The notes under the pieces are model-generated. The model saw only the letters and a list, made by a program, of their open reading frames with translations. It made no database searches and was not told the origin of the DNA. From Odiellus spinosus (taxonomy: Eukaryota; Arthropoda; Arachnida; Opiliones; Phalangiidae): a stretch of 64,000 bases of DNA. Shown in pieces: positions 9,102 to 22,993 of the stretch. The position numbers were made by a program, and so were the translations under genes. Position 1 is the first letter of the stretch, and the number at the start of each line of letters is the position of its first letter. The DNA lies in contig OY987230.1 in the NCBI GenBank assembly GCA_963920705.1, forward strand, positions 2,976,001-3,040,000. Direction: 5' to 3'.

Positions 9102-12100
9102 TTGCAAAATTGTGACAAATATAAAATTGGTTAAAATTAAGCAAAAACGCTTAAAAATCCAAGCTTATTGGATTCAAATGGACACAAAACTTTTGATTTT
9201 TAAGCGATTTAGACAAAATTAAGACCACTCGAAAGACCAAATTTTGGTCTATCTAAAAAACAAGAGTTTTGGAAAATCCGTTGAAAAACATGGAAAATAT
9301 GGACAATTCAAAAAACATCTAATATCAAAAAGCGAATTTTGAAAATCTGAAATTTGACTATTTTGATATTCTATGATTTCTTGAATTGGCCATATTTTTC
9401 TTGTTTTTCAACGGATTTTTGAAAACACTTATTATTTAGACTGTCCATTAATTGCTCTTTCGAATGACTTTGGTTTTGTCTAAATTGCAAAATTGTGACA
9501 AATATAAAATTGGTTAAAATTTAGCAAAAACGCTTAAAAATCCAAGATTATTGGATTCAAATGGACACAAAACTTTTGAATTTTAAGCGATTTAGACAAA
9601 ATTAAGATCACTCGAAAGACCAAATTTTGGTCTATCTAAAAAACAAGAGTTTTGGAAAATCCGTTGAAAAGCATGGAAAATATGGACAATTCAAAAAACA
9701 TCTAATATCAAAAAGCGAATTTTGAAAATCTGAAATTTGACTATTTTGATATTCTATGATTTCTTGAATTGGCCATATTTTTCTTGTTTTTCAACGGATT
9801 TTTGAAAACTCTTATTATTTAGACTGTCCATTAATTGCTCTTTCGAATGACTTTGGTTTTTGTCTAAATTGCCAAAACGTGACAAATATAAAATTGGTTA
9901 AAATTAAGCAAAAACGCTTAAAAATCCAAGATTATTGGATTCAAATGGACACAAAACTTTTGAATTTTTAGCGATTTAGACAAAATTCAGACCACTCGAA
10001 AGACCAAATTTTTGTCTATCTAAAAAACAATAGTTTTGGAAAATCCTTTGAAAAACAAGAAAAATATGGCCAATTCTAGAAATCATACAATATCAAAATA
10101 GTCAAATTTCAGATTTTAAAAATTCGCTTTTTGATATTAGATGTTTTTTGAATTGTCCATATTTTCCATGTTTTTCAACGGATTTTCCAAAACTCTTGAT
10201 TTTCAGATAGACCAATATTTGCTCTTTCGAGTGGTCTTAATTTTGTCTAAATCGCTTAAAAATCAAAAGTTTTGTGTCCATTTGAATCCAATAATCTTGG
10301 ATTTTTAAGCGTTTTTGCTTTATTTTAACCAATTTTATATTTGTCACAATTTTGCAATTTAGACAAAACCAAAGTCATTCGAAAGAGCAATTAATGGACA
10401 GTTTAAATAATAAGAGTTTTCAAAAATCCGTTGAAAAACATGGAAAATATGGACAATTCAAAAAACATCTAATATCAAAAAGCGAATTTTGAAAATCTGA
10501 AATTTGACTATTTTGATATTCTATGATTTCTTGAATTGGCCATATTTTTCTTGTTTTTCAACGGATTTTTGAAAACTCTTATTATTTAGACTGTCCATTA
10601 ATTGCTCTTTCGAATGACTTTGGTTTTGTCTAAATTGCCAAAACGTGACAAATATAAAATTGGTTAAAATTAAGCAAAAACGCTTAAAAATCCAAGATTA
10701 TTGGATTCAAATGGACGCAAAACTTTTGAATTTTTAGCGATTTAGACAAAATTAAGACCACTCGAAAGACCAAATTTTGGTCTATCTAAAAAACAATAGT
10801 TTTGGAAAATCCGTTGAAAAACAAGAAAAATATGGCCAGTTCAAGAAATCATACAATATCAAAATAGTCAAATTTCAGATTTTCAAAATTCGCTTTTTGA
10901 TATTAGATGTTTTTTGAATTGTCCATATTTTCCATGTTTTTCAACGGATTTTTGAAAACTCTTATTATTTAAACTGTCCATTAATTGCTCTTTCGAATGA
11001 CTTTGGTTTTGTCTAAATTGCAAAATTGTGACAAATATAAAATTGGTTAAAATTAAGCAAAAACGCTTAAAAATCCAAGATTATTCGATTCAAATGGACC
11101 CAAAACTTTTGATTTTTAAGCGATTTAGACAAAATTAAGACCACTCGAAAGACCAAATTTTTGTCTATCTAAAAAACAAGAGTTTTGGAAAATCCGTTGA
11201 AAAGCATGGAAAATATGGACAATTCAAAAAACATCTAATATCAAAAAGCGAATTTTGAAAATCTGAAATTTGACTATTTTGATATTCTATGATTTCTTGA
11301 ATTGGCCATATTTTTCTTGTTTTTCAACGGATTTTTGAAAACTCTTATTATTTAGACTGTCCATTAATTGCTCTTTCGAATGACTTTGGTTTTGTCTAAA
11401 TTGCCAAAACGTGACAAATATAAAATTGGTTAAAATTAAGCAAAAACGCTTAAAAATCCAAGATTATTGGATTCAAATGGACACAAAACTTTTGAATTTA
11501 AAGCGATTTAGACAAAATTAAGACCACTCGAAAGACCAAATTTTTGTCTATCTAAAAAACAATAGTTTTGGAAAATCCTTTGAAAAACAAGAAAAATATG
11601 GCCAGTTCTAGAAATCATACAATATCAAAATAGTCAAATTTCAGATTTTCAAAATTCGCTTTTTGATATTAGATGTTTTTTGAATTGTCCATATTTTCCA
11701 TGTTTTTCAACGGATTTTCCAAAACTCTTGTTTTTTAGATAGACCAATATTTGCTCTTTCGAGTGGTCTTAATTTTGTCTAAATCGCTTAAAATTCAAAA
11801 GTTTTGTGTCCATTTGAATCCAATAATCTTGGATTTTTAAGCGTTTTTGCTTAATTTTAACCAATTTTATATTTGTCACAATTTTGCAATTTAGACAAAA
11901 CCAAAGTCACTCGAAAGAGCAATTAATGGACAGTCTAAATAATAAGAGTTTTCAAAAATCCGTTGAAAAACAAGAAAAATGTGGACAATTCAAGAAATCA
12001 TAGAATATCAAAATAGTCAAATTTCAGATTTTCAAAATTCGCTTTTTGATATTAGATGTTTTTTGAATTGTCCATATTTTCCATGTTTTTCAACGGATTT

Positions 12101-13420
12101 TTGAAAACTCTTATTATTTAAACTGTCCATTAATTGCTCTTTCGAATTACTTTGTTTTTGTCTAAATTGCAAAATTGTGACAAATATAAAATTGGTTAAA
12201 ATTAAGCAAAAACGCTTAAAAATCCAAGATTATTGGATTCAAATGGACACAAAACTTTTGATTTTTAAGCGATTTAGACAAAATTAAGACCACTCGAAAG
12301 AGCAAATATTGCTCTATCTAAAAAACAAGAGTTTTGGAAAATCCGTTGAAAAACAAGAAAAATATGGCCAATTCAAAAAACATCTAATATCAAAAAGCGA
12401 ATTTTTAAAATCTGAAATTTGACTATTTTGATATTCTATGATTTCTTGAATTGTCCACATTTTTCTTGTTTTTCAACGGATTTTTGAAAACTCTTCTTAT
12501 TTAGACTGTCCATTAATTGCTCTTTCGAATGACTTTGGTTTTGTCTAAATTGCAAAATTGTGACAAATATAAAATTGGTTAAAATTAAGCAAAAACGCTT
12601 AAAAATCCAAGATTATTGGATTCAAATGGACACAAAACTTTTGAATTTTAAGCGATTTAGACAAAATTAAGACCACTCGAAAGACCAAATTTTGGTCTAT
12701 CTTAAAAACAATAGTTTTGGAAAATCCGTTGAAAAACAAGAAAAATATGGCCAATTCAAGAAATCATACAATATCAAAATAGTCAAATTTCAGATTTTCA
12801 AAATTCGCTTTTTGATATTAGATGTTTTTTGAATTGTCCATATTTTCCATGTTTTTCAACGGATTTTTGAAAACTCTTATTATTTAAACTGTCCATTAAT
12901 AGCTCTTTCGAATGACTTTGTTTTGTCTAAATTGCAAAATTGTGACAAATATAAAATTGGTTAAAATTAAGCAAAAACGCTTAAAAATCCAAGATTATTG
13001 GATTCAAATGGACACAAAACTTTTGATTTTTAAGCGATTTAGACAAAATTAAGACCACTCGAAAGACCAAATTTTGGTCTATCTAAAAAACAAGAGTTTT
13101 GGAAAATCCGTTGAAAAACATGGAAAATATGGACAATTCAAAAAACATCTAATATCAAAAAGCGAATTTTTAAAATCTGAAATTTGACTATTTTGATATT
13201 GTATGATTTCTTGAATTGGCCATATTTTTCTTGTTTTTCAACGGATTTTCCAAAACTATTGTTTTTTAGATAGACCAAAATTTGGTCTTTCGAGTGGTCT
13301 TAATTTTGTCTAAATCGATTAAAATTCAAAAGTTTTGTGTCCATTTGAATCCAATAATCTTGGATTTTTAAGCGTTTTTGCTTAATTTTAACCAATTTTA
13401 TATTTGTCACGTTTTGGCAA

Positions 13421-16400
13421 TTTAGACAAAACCAAAGTCATTCGAAAGAGCAATTAATGGACAGTCTAAATAATAAGAGTTTTCAAAAATCCGTTGAAAA
13501 ACAAGAAAAATATGGTCAATTCAAGAAATCATAGAATATCAAAATAGTCAAATTTCAGATTTTCAAAATTCGCTTTTTGATATTAGATGTTTTTTGAATT
13601 GTCCATATTTTCCATGTTTTTCAACGGATTTTCCAAAACTCTTGTTTTTTAGATAGACCAAAATTTGGTCTTTCGAGTGGTCTTAGTTTTGTCTAAATCG
13701 CTTAAAAATCAAAAGTTTTGTGTCCATTTGAATCCAATAATCTTGGATTTTTAAGCGTTTTTGCTTAATTTTAACCAATTTTATATTTGTCACAATTTTG
13801 CAATTTAGACAAAACCAAAGTCATTCGAAAGAGCAATTAATGGACAGTTTAAATAATAAGAGTTTTCAAAAATCCGTTGAAAAACATGGAAAATATGGAC
13901 AATTCAAAAAACATCTAATATCAAAAAGCGAATTTTGAAAATCTGAAATTTGACTATTTTGATATTCTATGATTTCTTGAATTGGCCATATTTTTCTTGT
14001 TTTTCAACGGATTTTTGAAAACTCTTATTATTTAGACTGTCCATTAATTGCTCTTTCGAATGACTTTGGTTTTGTCTAAATTGCAAAATTGTGACAAGTA
14101 TAAAATTGGTTAAAATTAAGCAAAAACGCTTAAAAATCCAAGATTATTGGATTCAAATGGACACAAAACTTTTGAATTTTAAGCGATTTAGACAAAATTA
14201 AGACCACTCGAAAGACCAAATTTTGGTCTATCTAAAAAACAATAGTTTTGGAAAATCCGTTGAAAAACAAGAAAAATATGGCCAATTCAAGAAATCATAG
14301 AATATCAAAATAGTCAAATTTCAGATTTTCAAAATTCGCTTTTTGATATTAGATGTTTTTTGAATTGTCCATATTTTCCATGTTTTTCAACGGATTTTTG
14401 AAAACTCTTATTATTTAAACTGTCCATTAATTGCTCTTTCGAATGACTTTGGTTTTGTCTAAATTGCAAAATTGTGACAAATATAAAATCGTTAAAATTA
14501 AGCAAAAACGCTTAAAAATCCAAGATTATTGGATTCAAATGGACACAAAACTTTTGATTTTTAAGCGATTTAGACAAAATTAAGACCACTCGAAAGAGCA
14601 AATATTGTTCTATCTGAAAATCAAGAGTTTTGGAAAATCCGTTGAAAAACATGGAAAATATGGACAATTCAAAAAACATCTAATATCAAAAAGCGAATTT
14701 TTAAAATCTGAAATTTGACTATTTTGATATTGTATGATTTCTAGAATTGGCCATATTTTTCTTGTTTTTCTACGGATTTTCCAAAACTATTTTTTTTTAG
14801 ATAGACCAAAATTTGGTCTTTCGAGTGGTCTTAATTTTGTCTAAATCGCTTAAAATTCAAAAGTTTTGTGTCCATTTGAATCCAATAATCTTGGATTTTT
14901 AAGCGTTTTTGCTTAATTTTAACCAATTTTATATTTGTCACAATTTTGCAATTTAGACAAAACCAAAGTCATTCGAAAGAGCAATTAATGGACAGTTTAA
15001 ATAATAAGAGTTTTCAAAAATCCGTTGAAAAACATGGAAAATATGGACAATTCAAAAAACATCTAATATCAAAAAGCGAATTTTGAAAATCTGAAATTTG
15101 ACTATTTTGATATTCTATGATTTCTTGAATTGGCCATATTTTTCTTGTTTTTCAACGGATTTTTGAAAACTCTTATTATTTAGACTGTCCATTAATTGCT
15201 CTTTCGAATGACTTTGGTTTTGTCTAAATTGCAAAATTGTGACAAATATAAAATTGGTTAAAATTAAGCAAAAACGCTTAAAAATCCAAGATTATTGGAT
15301 TCAAATGGACACAAAACTTTTGAATTTTAAGCGATTTAGACAAAATTAAGACCACTCGAAAGACCAAATTTTGGTCTATCTAAAAAACAATAGTTTTGGA
15401 AAATCCGTTGAAAAACAAGAAAAATATGGCCAATTCAAGAAATCATAGAATATCAAAATAGTCAAATTTCAGATTTTCAAAATTCGCTTTTTGATATTAG
15501 ATGTTTTTTGAATTGTCCATATTTTCCATGTTTTTCAACGGATTTTCCAAAACTCTTGATTTTCAGATAGACCAATATTTGCTCTTTCGAGTGGTCTTAA
15601 TTTTGTCTAAATCGCTTAAAAATCAAAAGTTTTGTGTCCATTTGAATCCAATAATCTTGGATTTTTAAGGGTTTTTGCTTAATTTTAACCAATTTTATAT
15701 TTGTCACAATTTTGCAATTTAGACAAAAACAAAGTCATTCGAAAGAGCAATTAATGGACAGTCTTAATAATAAGAGTTTTCAAAAATCCGTTGAAAAACA
15801 AGAAAAATATGGCCAATTCAAAAAACATCTAATATCAAAAAGCGAATTTTGAAAATCTGAAATTTGACTATTTTGATATTCTATGATTTCTTGAATTGTC
15901 CACATTTTTCTTGTTTTTCAACGGATTTTTGAAAACTCTTATTATTTAAACTGTCCATTAATTGCTCTTTCGAATGACTTTGGTTTTGTCTAAATTGCAA
16001 AATTGTGACAAATATAAAATTGGTTAAAATAATGCAAAAACGCTTAAAAATCCAAGATTATTGGATTCAAATGGACTCAAAACTTTTGAATTTTAAGCGA
16101 TTTAGACAAAATTAAGACCACTCGAAAGAGCAAATATTGGTCTATCTGAAAATCAAGAGTTTTGGAAAATCCGTTGAAAAACATGGAAAATATGGACAAT
16201 TCAAAAAACATCTAATATCAAAAAGCGAATTTTTAAAATCTGAAATTTGACTATTTTGATATTGTATGATTTCTAGAATTGGCCATATTTTTCTTGTTTT
16301 TCAACGGATTTTCCAAAACTATTGTTTTTTAGATAGACCAAAATTTGGTATTTCGAGTGGTCTTAATTTTGTCTAAATCGCTTAAAATTCAAAAATTTTG

Positions 16401-17632
16401 TGTCCATTTGAATCCAATAATCTTGGATTTTTAAGCGTTTTTGCTTAATTTTAACCAATTTTATATTTGTCACGTTTTGGCAATTTAGACAAAACCAAAG
16501 TCATTCGAAAGAGCAATTAATGGACAGTCTAAATAATAAGAGTTTTCAAAAATCCGTTGAAAAACAAGAAAAATATGGCCAATTCAAGAAATCATAGAAT
16601 ATCAAAATAGTCAAATTTCAGATTTTCAAAATTCGCTTTTTGATATTAGATGTTTTTTGAATTGTCCATATTTTCCATGTTTTTCAACGGATTTTTGAAA
16701 ACTCTTATTATTTAAACTGTCCATTAATTGCTCTTTCGAATGACTTTGGTTTTGTCTAAATTGCAAAATTGTGACAAATATAAAATTGGTTAAAATTAAG
16801 CAAAAACGCTTAAAAATCCAAGATTATTGGATTCAAATGGACACAAAACTTTTGATTTTTAAGCGATTTAGACAAAATTAAGACCACTCGAAAGAGCAAA
16901 TATTGGTCTATCTGAAAATCAAGAGTTTTGGAAAATCCGTTGAAAAACATGGAAAATATGGACAATTCAAAAAACATCTAATATCAAAAAGCGAATTTTT
17001 AAAATCTGAAATTTGACTATTTTGATATTGTATGATTTCTAGAATTGGCCATATTTTTCTTGTTTTTCTACGGATTTTCCAAAACTATTGTTTTTTAGAT
17101 AGACCAAAATTTGGTCTTTCGAGTGGTCTTAATTTTGTCTAAATCGCTTAAAATTCAAAAGTTTTGTGTCCATTTGAATCCAATAATCTTGGATTTTTAA
17201 GCGTTTTTGCTTAATTTTAACCAATTTTATATTTGTCACAAGTTTGCAATTTAGACAAAACCAAAGTCATTCTAAAGAGCAATTAATGGACAGTCTAAAT
17301 AATAAGAGTTTTCAAAAATCCGTTGAAAAACAAGAAAAATATGGCCAATTCAAGAAATCATAGAATATCAAAATAGTCAAATTTCAGATTTTCAAAATTC
17401 GCTTTTTGATATTAGATGTTTTTTGAATTGTCCATATTTTCCATGTTTTTCAACGGATTTTTGAAAACTCTTATTATTTAAACTGTCCATTAATTGCTCT
17501 TTCGAATGACTTTGGTTTTGTCTAAATTGCAAAATTGTGACAAATATAAAATTGGTTAAAATTAAGCAAAAACGCTTAAAAATCCAAGATTATTGGATTC
17601 AAATGGACACAAAACTTTTGATTTTTAAGCGA
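13421..17632. repeat. Block P36-P46, mixed-order monomers
   Basis: Codes: 1+2, 1-1, 2+1, 2-2, 1-1, 2+2, 1-1, 2-2, 1+1, 2-2, 1+1. P43-P44 and P45-P46 form a dimer-like repeat of 766 bp, alternating 2-2 and 1+1. The spacer after P38 has lost one base (AAAATCGTTAAAA). P46 carries the CATTCTAAAG marker also seen in P68 and P136. Confidence 0.87.
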
Positions 17633-20600
17633 TTTAGACAAAATTAAGACCACTCGAAAGACCAAATTTTGGTCTATCTAAAAAACAAGAGTTTTGGAAA
17701 ATCCGTTGAAAAACATGGAAAATATGGACAATTCAAAAAACATCTAATATCAAAAAGCGAATTTTGAAAATCTGAAATTTGACTATTTTGATATTCTATG
17801 ATTTCTTGAATTGGCCATATTTTTCTTGTTTTTCAACGGATTTTTGAAAACTCTTATTATTTAGACTGTCCATTAATTGCTCTTTCGAATGACTTTGGTT
17901 TTGTCTAAATTGCCAAAACGTGACAAATATAAAATTGGTTAAAATTAAGCAAAAACGCTTAAAAATCCAAGATTATTGGATTCAAATGGACACAAAACTT
18001 TTGAATTTTAAGCGATTTAGACAAAATTAAGACCACTCGAAAGACCAAATTTTGGTCTATCTAAAAAACAATAGTTTTGGAAAATCCGTTGAAAAACAAG
18101 AAAAATTTGGCCAATTCTAGAAATCATACAATATCAAAATAGTCAAATTTCAGATTTTAAAAATTCGCTTTTTGAAATTAGATGTTTTTTGAATTGTCCA
18201 TATTTTCCATGTTTTTCAACGGATTTTCCAAAACTCTTGTTTTTTAGATAGACCAAAATTTGGTCTTTCGAGTGGTCTTAATTTTGTCTAAATCGCTTAA
18301 AAATCAAAAGTTTTGTGTCCATTTGAATCCAATAATCTTGGATTTTTAAGCGTTTTTGCTTAATTTTAACCAATTTTATATTTGTCACAATTTTGCAATT
18401 TAGACAAAACCAAAGTCATTCGAAAGAGCAATTAATGCACAGTTTAAATAATAAGAGTTTTCAAAAATCCGTTGAAAAACATGGAAAATATGGACAATTC
18501 AAAAAACATCTAATATCAAAAAGCGAATTTTGAAAATCTGAAATTTGACTATTTTGATATTGTATGATTTCTTGAATTGGCCATATTTTTCTTGTTTTTC
18601 AACGGATTTTCCAAAACTATTGTTTTTTAGATAGACCAAAATTTGGTCTTTCGAGTGGTCTTAATTTTGTCTAAATCGCTTAAAATTCAAAAGTTTTGTG
18701 TCCATTTGAATCCAATAATCTTGGATTTTTAAGCGTTTTTGCTTAATTTTAACCAATTTTATATTTGTCACGTTTTGGCAATTTAGACAAACCCAAAGTC
18801 ATTCGAAAGAGCAATTAATGGAAGTCTAAATAATAAGAGTTTTCAAAAATCCGTTGAAAAACAAGAAAAATATGGCCAATTCAAGAAATCATAGAATATC
18901 AAAATAGTCAAATTTCAGATTTTCAAAATTCGCTTTTTGATATTAGATGTTTTTTGAATTGTCCATATTTTCCATGTTTTTCAACGGATTTTCCAAAACT
19001 CTTGATTTTCAGATAGACCAATATTTGCTCTTTCGAGTGGTCTTAATTTTGTCTAAATCGCTTAAAAATCAAAGGTTTTGTGTCCATTTGAATCCAATAA
19101 TCTTGGTTTTTTAAGCGTTTTTGCTTTATTTTAACCAATTTTATATTTGTCACAATTTTGCAATTTAGACAAAACCAAAGTCATTCGAAAGAGCAATTAA
19201 TGGACAGTTTAAATAATAAGAGTTTTCAAAAATCCTTTGAAAAACATGGAAAATATGGACAATTCAAAAAACATCTAATATCAAAAAGCGAATTTTGAAA
19301 ATCTGAAATTTGACTATTTTGATATTCTATGATTTCTTGAATTGGCCATATTTTTCTTGTTTTTCAACGGATTTTTGAAAACTCTTATTATTTAGACTGT
19401 CCATTAATTGCTCTTTAAAATGACTTTGGTTTTGTCTAAATTGCAAAATTGTGACAAATATAAAATTGGTTAAAATTAAGCAAAAACGCTTAAAAATCCA
19501 AGATTATTGGATTCAAATGGACACAAAACTTTTGAATTTTAAGCGATTTAGACAAAATTAAGACCACTCGAAAGACCAAATTTTGGTCTATCTAAAAAAC
19601 AATAGTTTTGGAAAATCCGTTGAAAAACAAGAAAAATATGGCCAATTCAAGAAATCATAGAATATCAAAATAGTCAAATTTCAGATTTTCAAAATTCGCT
19701 TTTTGATATTAGATGTTTTTTGAATTGTCCATATTTTCCATGTTTTTCAACGGATTTTCCAAAACTCTTGTTTTTTAGATAGACCAAAATTTGGTCTTTC
19801 GAATGGTCTTAATTTTGTCTAAATCGCTTAAAAATCAAAAGTTTTGTGTCCATTTGAATCCAATAATCTTGGATTTTTAAGCGTTTTTGCTTAATTTTAA
19901 CCAATTTTATATTTGTCACAATTTTGCAATTTAGACAAAACCAAAGTCATTCGAAAGAGCAATTAATGGACAGTCTAAATAATAAGAGTTTTCAAAAATC
20001 CGTTGAAAAACAAGAAAAATATGGCCAATTCAAGAAATCATAGAATATCAAAATAGTCAAATTTCAGATTTTCAAAATTCGCTTTTTGATATTAGATGTT
20101 TTTTGAATTGTCCATACTTTCCATGTTTTTCAACGGATTTTTGAAAACTCTTATTATTAAGACTGTCCATTAATTGCTCTTTCGAATGACTTTGTTTTTG
20201 TCTAAATTGCAAAATTGTGACAAATATAAAATTGGTTAAAATTAAGCAAAAACGCTTAAAAATCCAAGATTATTGGATTCAAATGGACACAAAACTTTTG
20301 ATTTTTAAGCGATTTAGACAAAATTAAGACCACTCGAAAGAGCAAAAATTGGTCTATCTGAAAATCAAGAGTTTTGGAAAATCCGTTGAAAAACATGGAA
20401 AATATGGACAATTCAAAAAACATCTAATATCAAAAAGCGAATTTTGAAAATCTGAAATTTGACTATTTTGATATTCTATGATTTCTTGAATTGGCCATAT
20501 TTTTCTTGTTTTTCAACGGATTTTTGAAAACTCTTATTATTTAGACTGTCCATTAATTGCTCTTTCGAATGACTTTGGTTTTGTCTAAATTGCCAAAACG

Positions 20601-21078
20601 TGACAAATATAAAATTGGTTAAAATTAAGCAAAAACGCTTAAAAATCCAAGATTATTGGATTCAAATGGACACAAAACTTTTGAATTTTAAGCGATTTAG
20701 ACAAAATTAAGACCACTCGAAAGACCAAATTTTGGTCTATCTAAAAAACAATAGTTTTGGAAAATCCGTTGAAAAACAAGAAAAAAATGGCCAATTCTAG
20801 AAATCATACAATATCAAAATAGTCAAATTTCAGATTTTAAAAATTCGCTTTTTGATATTAGATGTTTTTTGAATTGTCCATATTTTCCATGTTTTTCAAC
20901 GGATTTTCCAAAACTCTTGATTTTCAGATAGACCAATATTTGCTCTTTCGAGTGGTCTTAATTTTGTCTAAATCGCTTAAAAATCAAAAGTTTTGTGTCC
21001 ATTTGAATCCAATAATCTTGGATTTTTAAGCGTTTTTGCTTTATTTTAACCAATTTTATATTTGTCACAATTTTGCAA
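17633..21078. repeat. Block P47-P55, mixed-order monomers
   Basis: Codes: 2-1, 2+2, 1-2, 1+2, 1-1, 2+2, 1+1, 2-1, 2+2. Includes the first 1-2 unit. P50 has lost one base (ATGGAAGTCTAAAT) and P51 has an altered CTCTTTAAAATGAC in its right arm. No internal higher-order period was found. Confidence 0.87.
18399..18675. repeat. Palindrome P49, type 1-2 (rarest class)
   Basis: Arm 1 left, minus loop, arm 2 right, inside a run of minus spacers. It differs from P1 by inversion of the inner region only. Only six units have this arrangement: P49, P73 (27590), P110 (41758), P124 (47119), P129 (49034) and P131 (49800). All six carry ACAGTTTAAAT in the left arm and the TATTGTATG variant beside the loop, so they probably share one origin. 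Confidence 0.9.
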
Positions 21079-22993
21079 TTTAGACAAAACCAAAGTCATT
21101 CGAAAGAGCAATTAATGGACAGTTTAAATAATAAGAGTTTTCAAAAATCCGTTGAAAAACATGGAAAATATGGACAATTCAAAAAACATCTAATATCAAA
21201 AAGCGAATTTTGAAAATCTGAAATTTGACTATTTTGATATTCTATGATTTCTTGAATTGGCCATATTTTTCTTGTTTTTCAACGGATTTTTGAAAACTCT
21301 TATTATTTAGACTGTCCATTAATTGCTCTTTAGAATGACTTTGGTTTTGTCTAAATTGCAAAATTGTGACAAATATAAAATTGGTTAAAATTAAGCAAAA
21401 ACGCTTAAAAATCCAAGATTATTGGATTCAATTGGACACAAAACTTTTGAATTTTAAGCGATTTAGACAAAATTAAGACCACTCGAAAGACCAAATTTTG
21501 GTCTATCTAAAAAACAATAGTTTTGGAAAATCCGTTGAAAAACAAGAAAAATATGGCCAATTCAAAAAACATCTAATATCAAAAAGCGAATTTTGAAAAT
21601 CTGAAATTTGACTATTTTGATATTCTATGATTTCTTGAATTGGCCATATTTTTCTTGTTTTTCAACGGATTTTCCAAAACTATTGTTTTTTAGATAGACC
21701 AAAATTTGGTCTTTCGAGTGGTCTTAATTTTGTCTAAATCGCTTAAAATTCAAAAGTTTTGTGTCCATTTGAATCCAATAATCTTGGATTTTTAAGCGTT
21801 TTTGCTTAATTTTAACCAATTTTATATTTGTCACAATTTTGCAATTTAGACAAAACCAAAGTCATTCGAAAGAGCAATTAATGGACAGTCTAAATAATAA
21901 GAGTTTTCAAAAATCCGTTGAAAAACAAGAAAAATATGGCCAATTCAAGAAATCATAGAATATCAAAATAGTCAAATTTCAGATTTTCAAAATTCGCTTT
22001 TTGATATTAGATGTTTTTTGAATTGTCCATATTTTCCATGTTTTTCAACGGATTTTTGAAAACTCTTATTATTTAAACTGTCCATTAATTGCTCTTTCGA
22101 ATGACTTTGGTTTTGTCTAAATTGCAAAAATGTGACAAATATAAAATTGGTTAAAATTAAGCAAAAACGCTTAAAAATCCAAGATTATTGGATTCAAATG
22201 GACACAAAACTTTTGATTTTTAAGCGATTTAGACAAAATTAAGACCACTCGAAAGAGCAAATATTGCTCTATCTAAAAAACAAGTGTTTTGGAAAATCCG
22301 TTGAAAAACATGGAAAATATGGACAATTCAAAAAACATCTAATATCAAAAAGCGAATTTTGAAAATCTGAAATTTGACTATTTTGATATTGTATGATTTC
22401 TAGAATTGGCCATTTTTTTCTTGTTTTTCAACGGATTTTCCAAAACTATTGTTTTTTAGATAGACCAAAATTTGGTCTTTCGAGTGGTCTTAATTTTGTC
22501 TAAATCGCTTAAAATTCAAAAGTTTTGTGTCCATTTGAATCCAATAATCTTGGATTTTTAAGCGTTTTTGCTTAATTTTAACCAATTTTATATTTGTCAC
22601 GTTTTGGCAATTTAGACAAAACCAAAGTCATTCGAAAGAGCAATTAATGGACAGTCTAAATAATAAGAGTTTTCAAAAATCCGTTGAAAAACAAGAAAAA
22701 TATGGCCAATTCAAGAAATCATAGAATATCAAAATAGTCAAATTTCAGATTTTCAAAATTCGCTTTTTGATATTAGATGTTTTTTGAATTGTCCATATTT
22801 TCCATGTTTTTCAACGGATTTTCCAAAACTCTTGATTTTCAGATAGACCAATATTTGCTCTTTCGAGTGGTCTTAATTTTGTCTAAATCGCTTAAAAATC
22901 AAAAGTTTTGTGTCCATTTGAATCCAATAATCTTGGATTTTTAAGCGTTTTTGCTTAATTTTAACCAATTTTATATTTGTCACAATTTTGCAA
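21079..22993. repeat. 5-monomer higher-order repeat, copy 1 (1915 bp), P56-P60
   Basis: Codes: 1-1, 2-2, 1+1, 2-2, 1+2. Markers are CTCTTTAGAATG, GGATTCAATTGGACAC, GCAAAAATGTGAC and CAAGTGTTTTGG. All recur exactly 1915 bp downstream. Confidence 0.93.

Larger units (their letters stand above)
8059..13420. repeat. Block P22-P35, mixed-order monomers
   Basis: Codes: 1+1, 2-1, 2+1, 2-1, 2-1, 2+2, 1-1, 2+1, 2-1, 2+2, 1+1, 2-1, 2+1, 2-2. No local higher-order period is evident. P22-P25 share three rare markers with P115-P118 at 43673-45204. A one-base gain (GGTTTTTGTCTAAA) ends P26 and a one-base loss (CTTTGTTTTGTC) ends P34. P29 and P31 share GGCCAGTTC. Confidence 0.88.
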
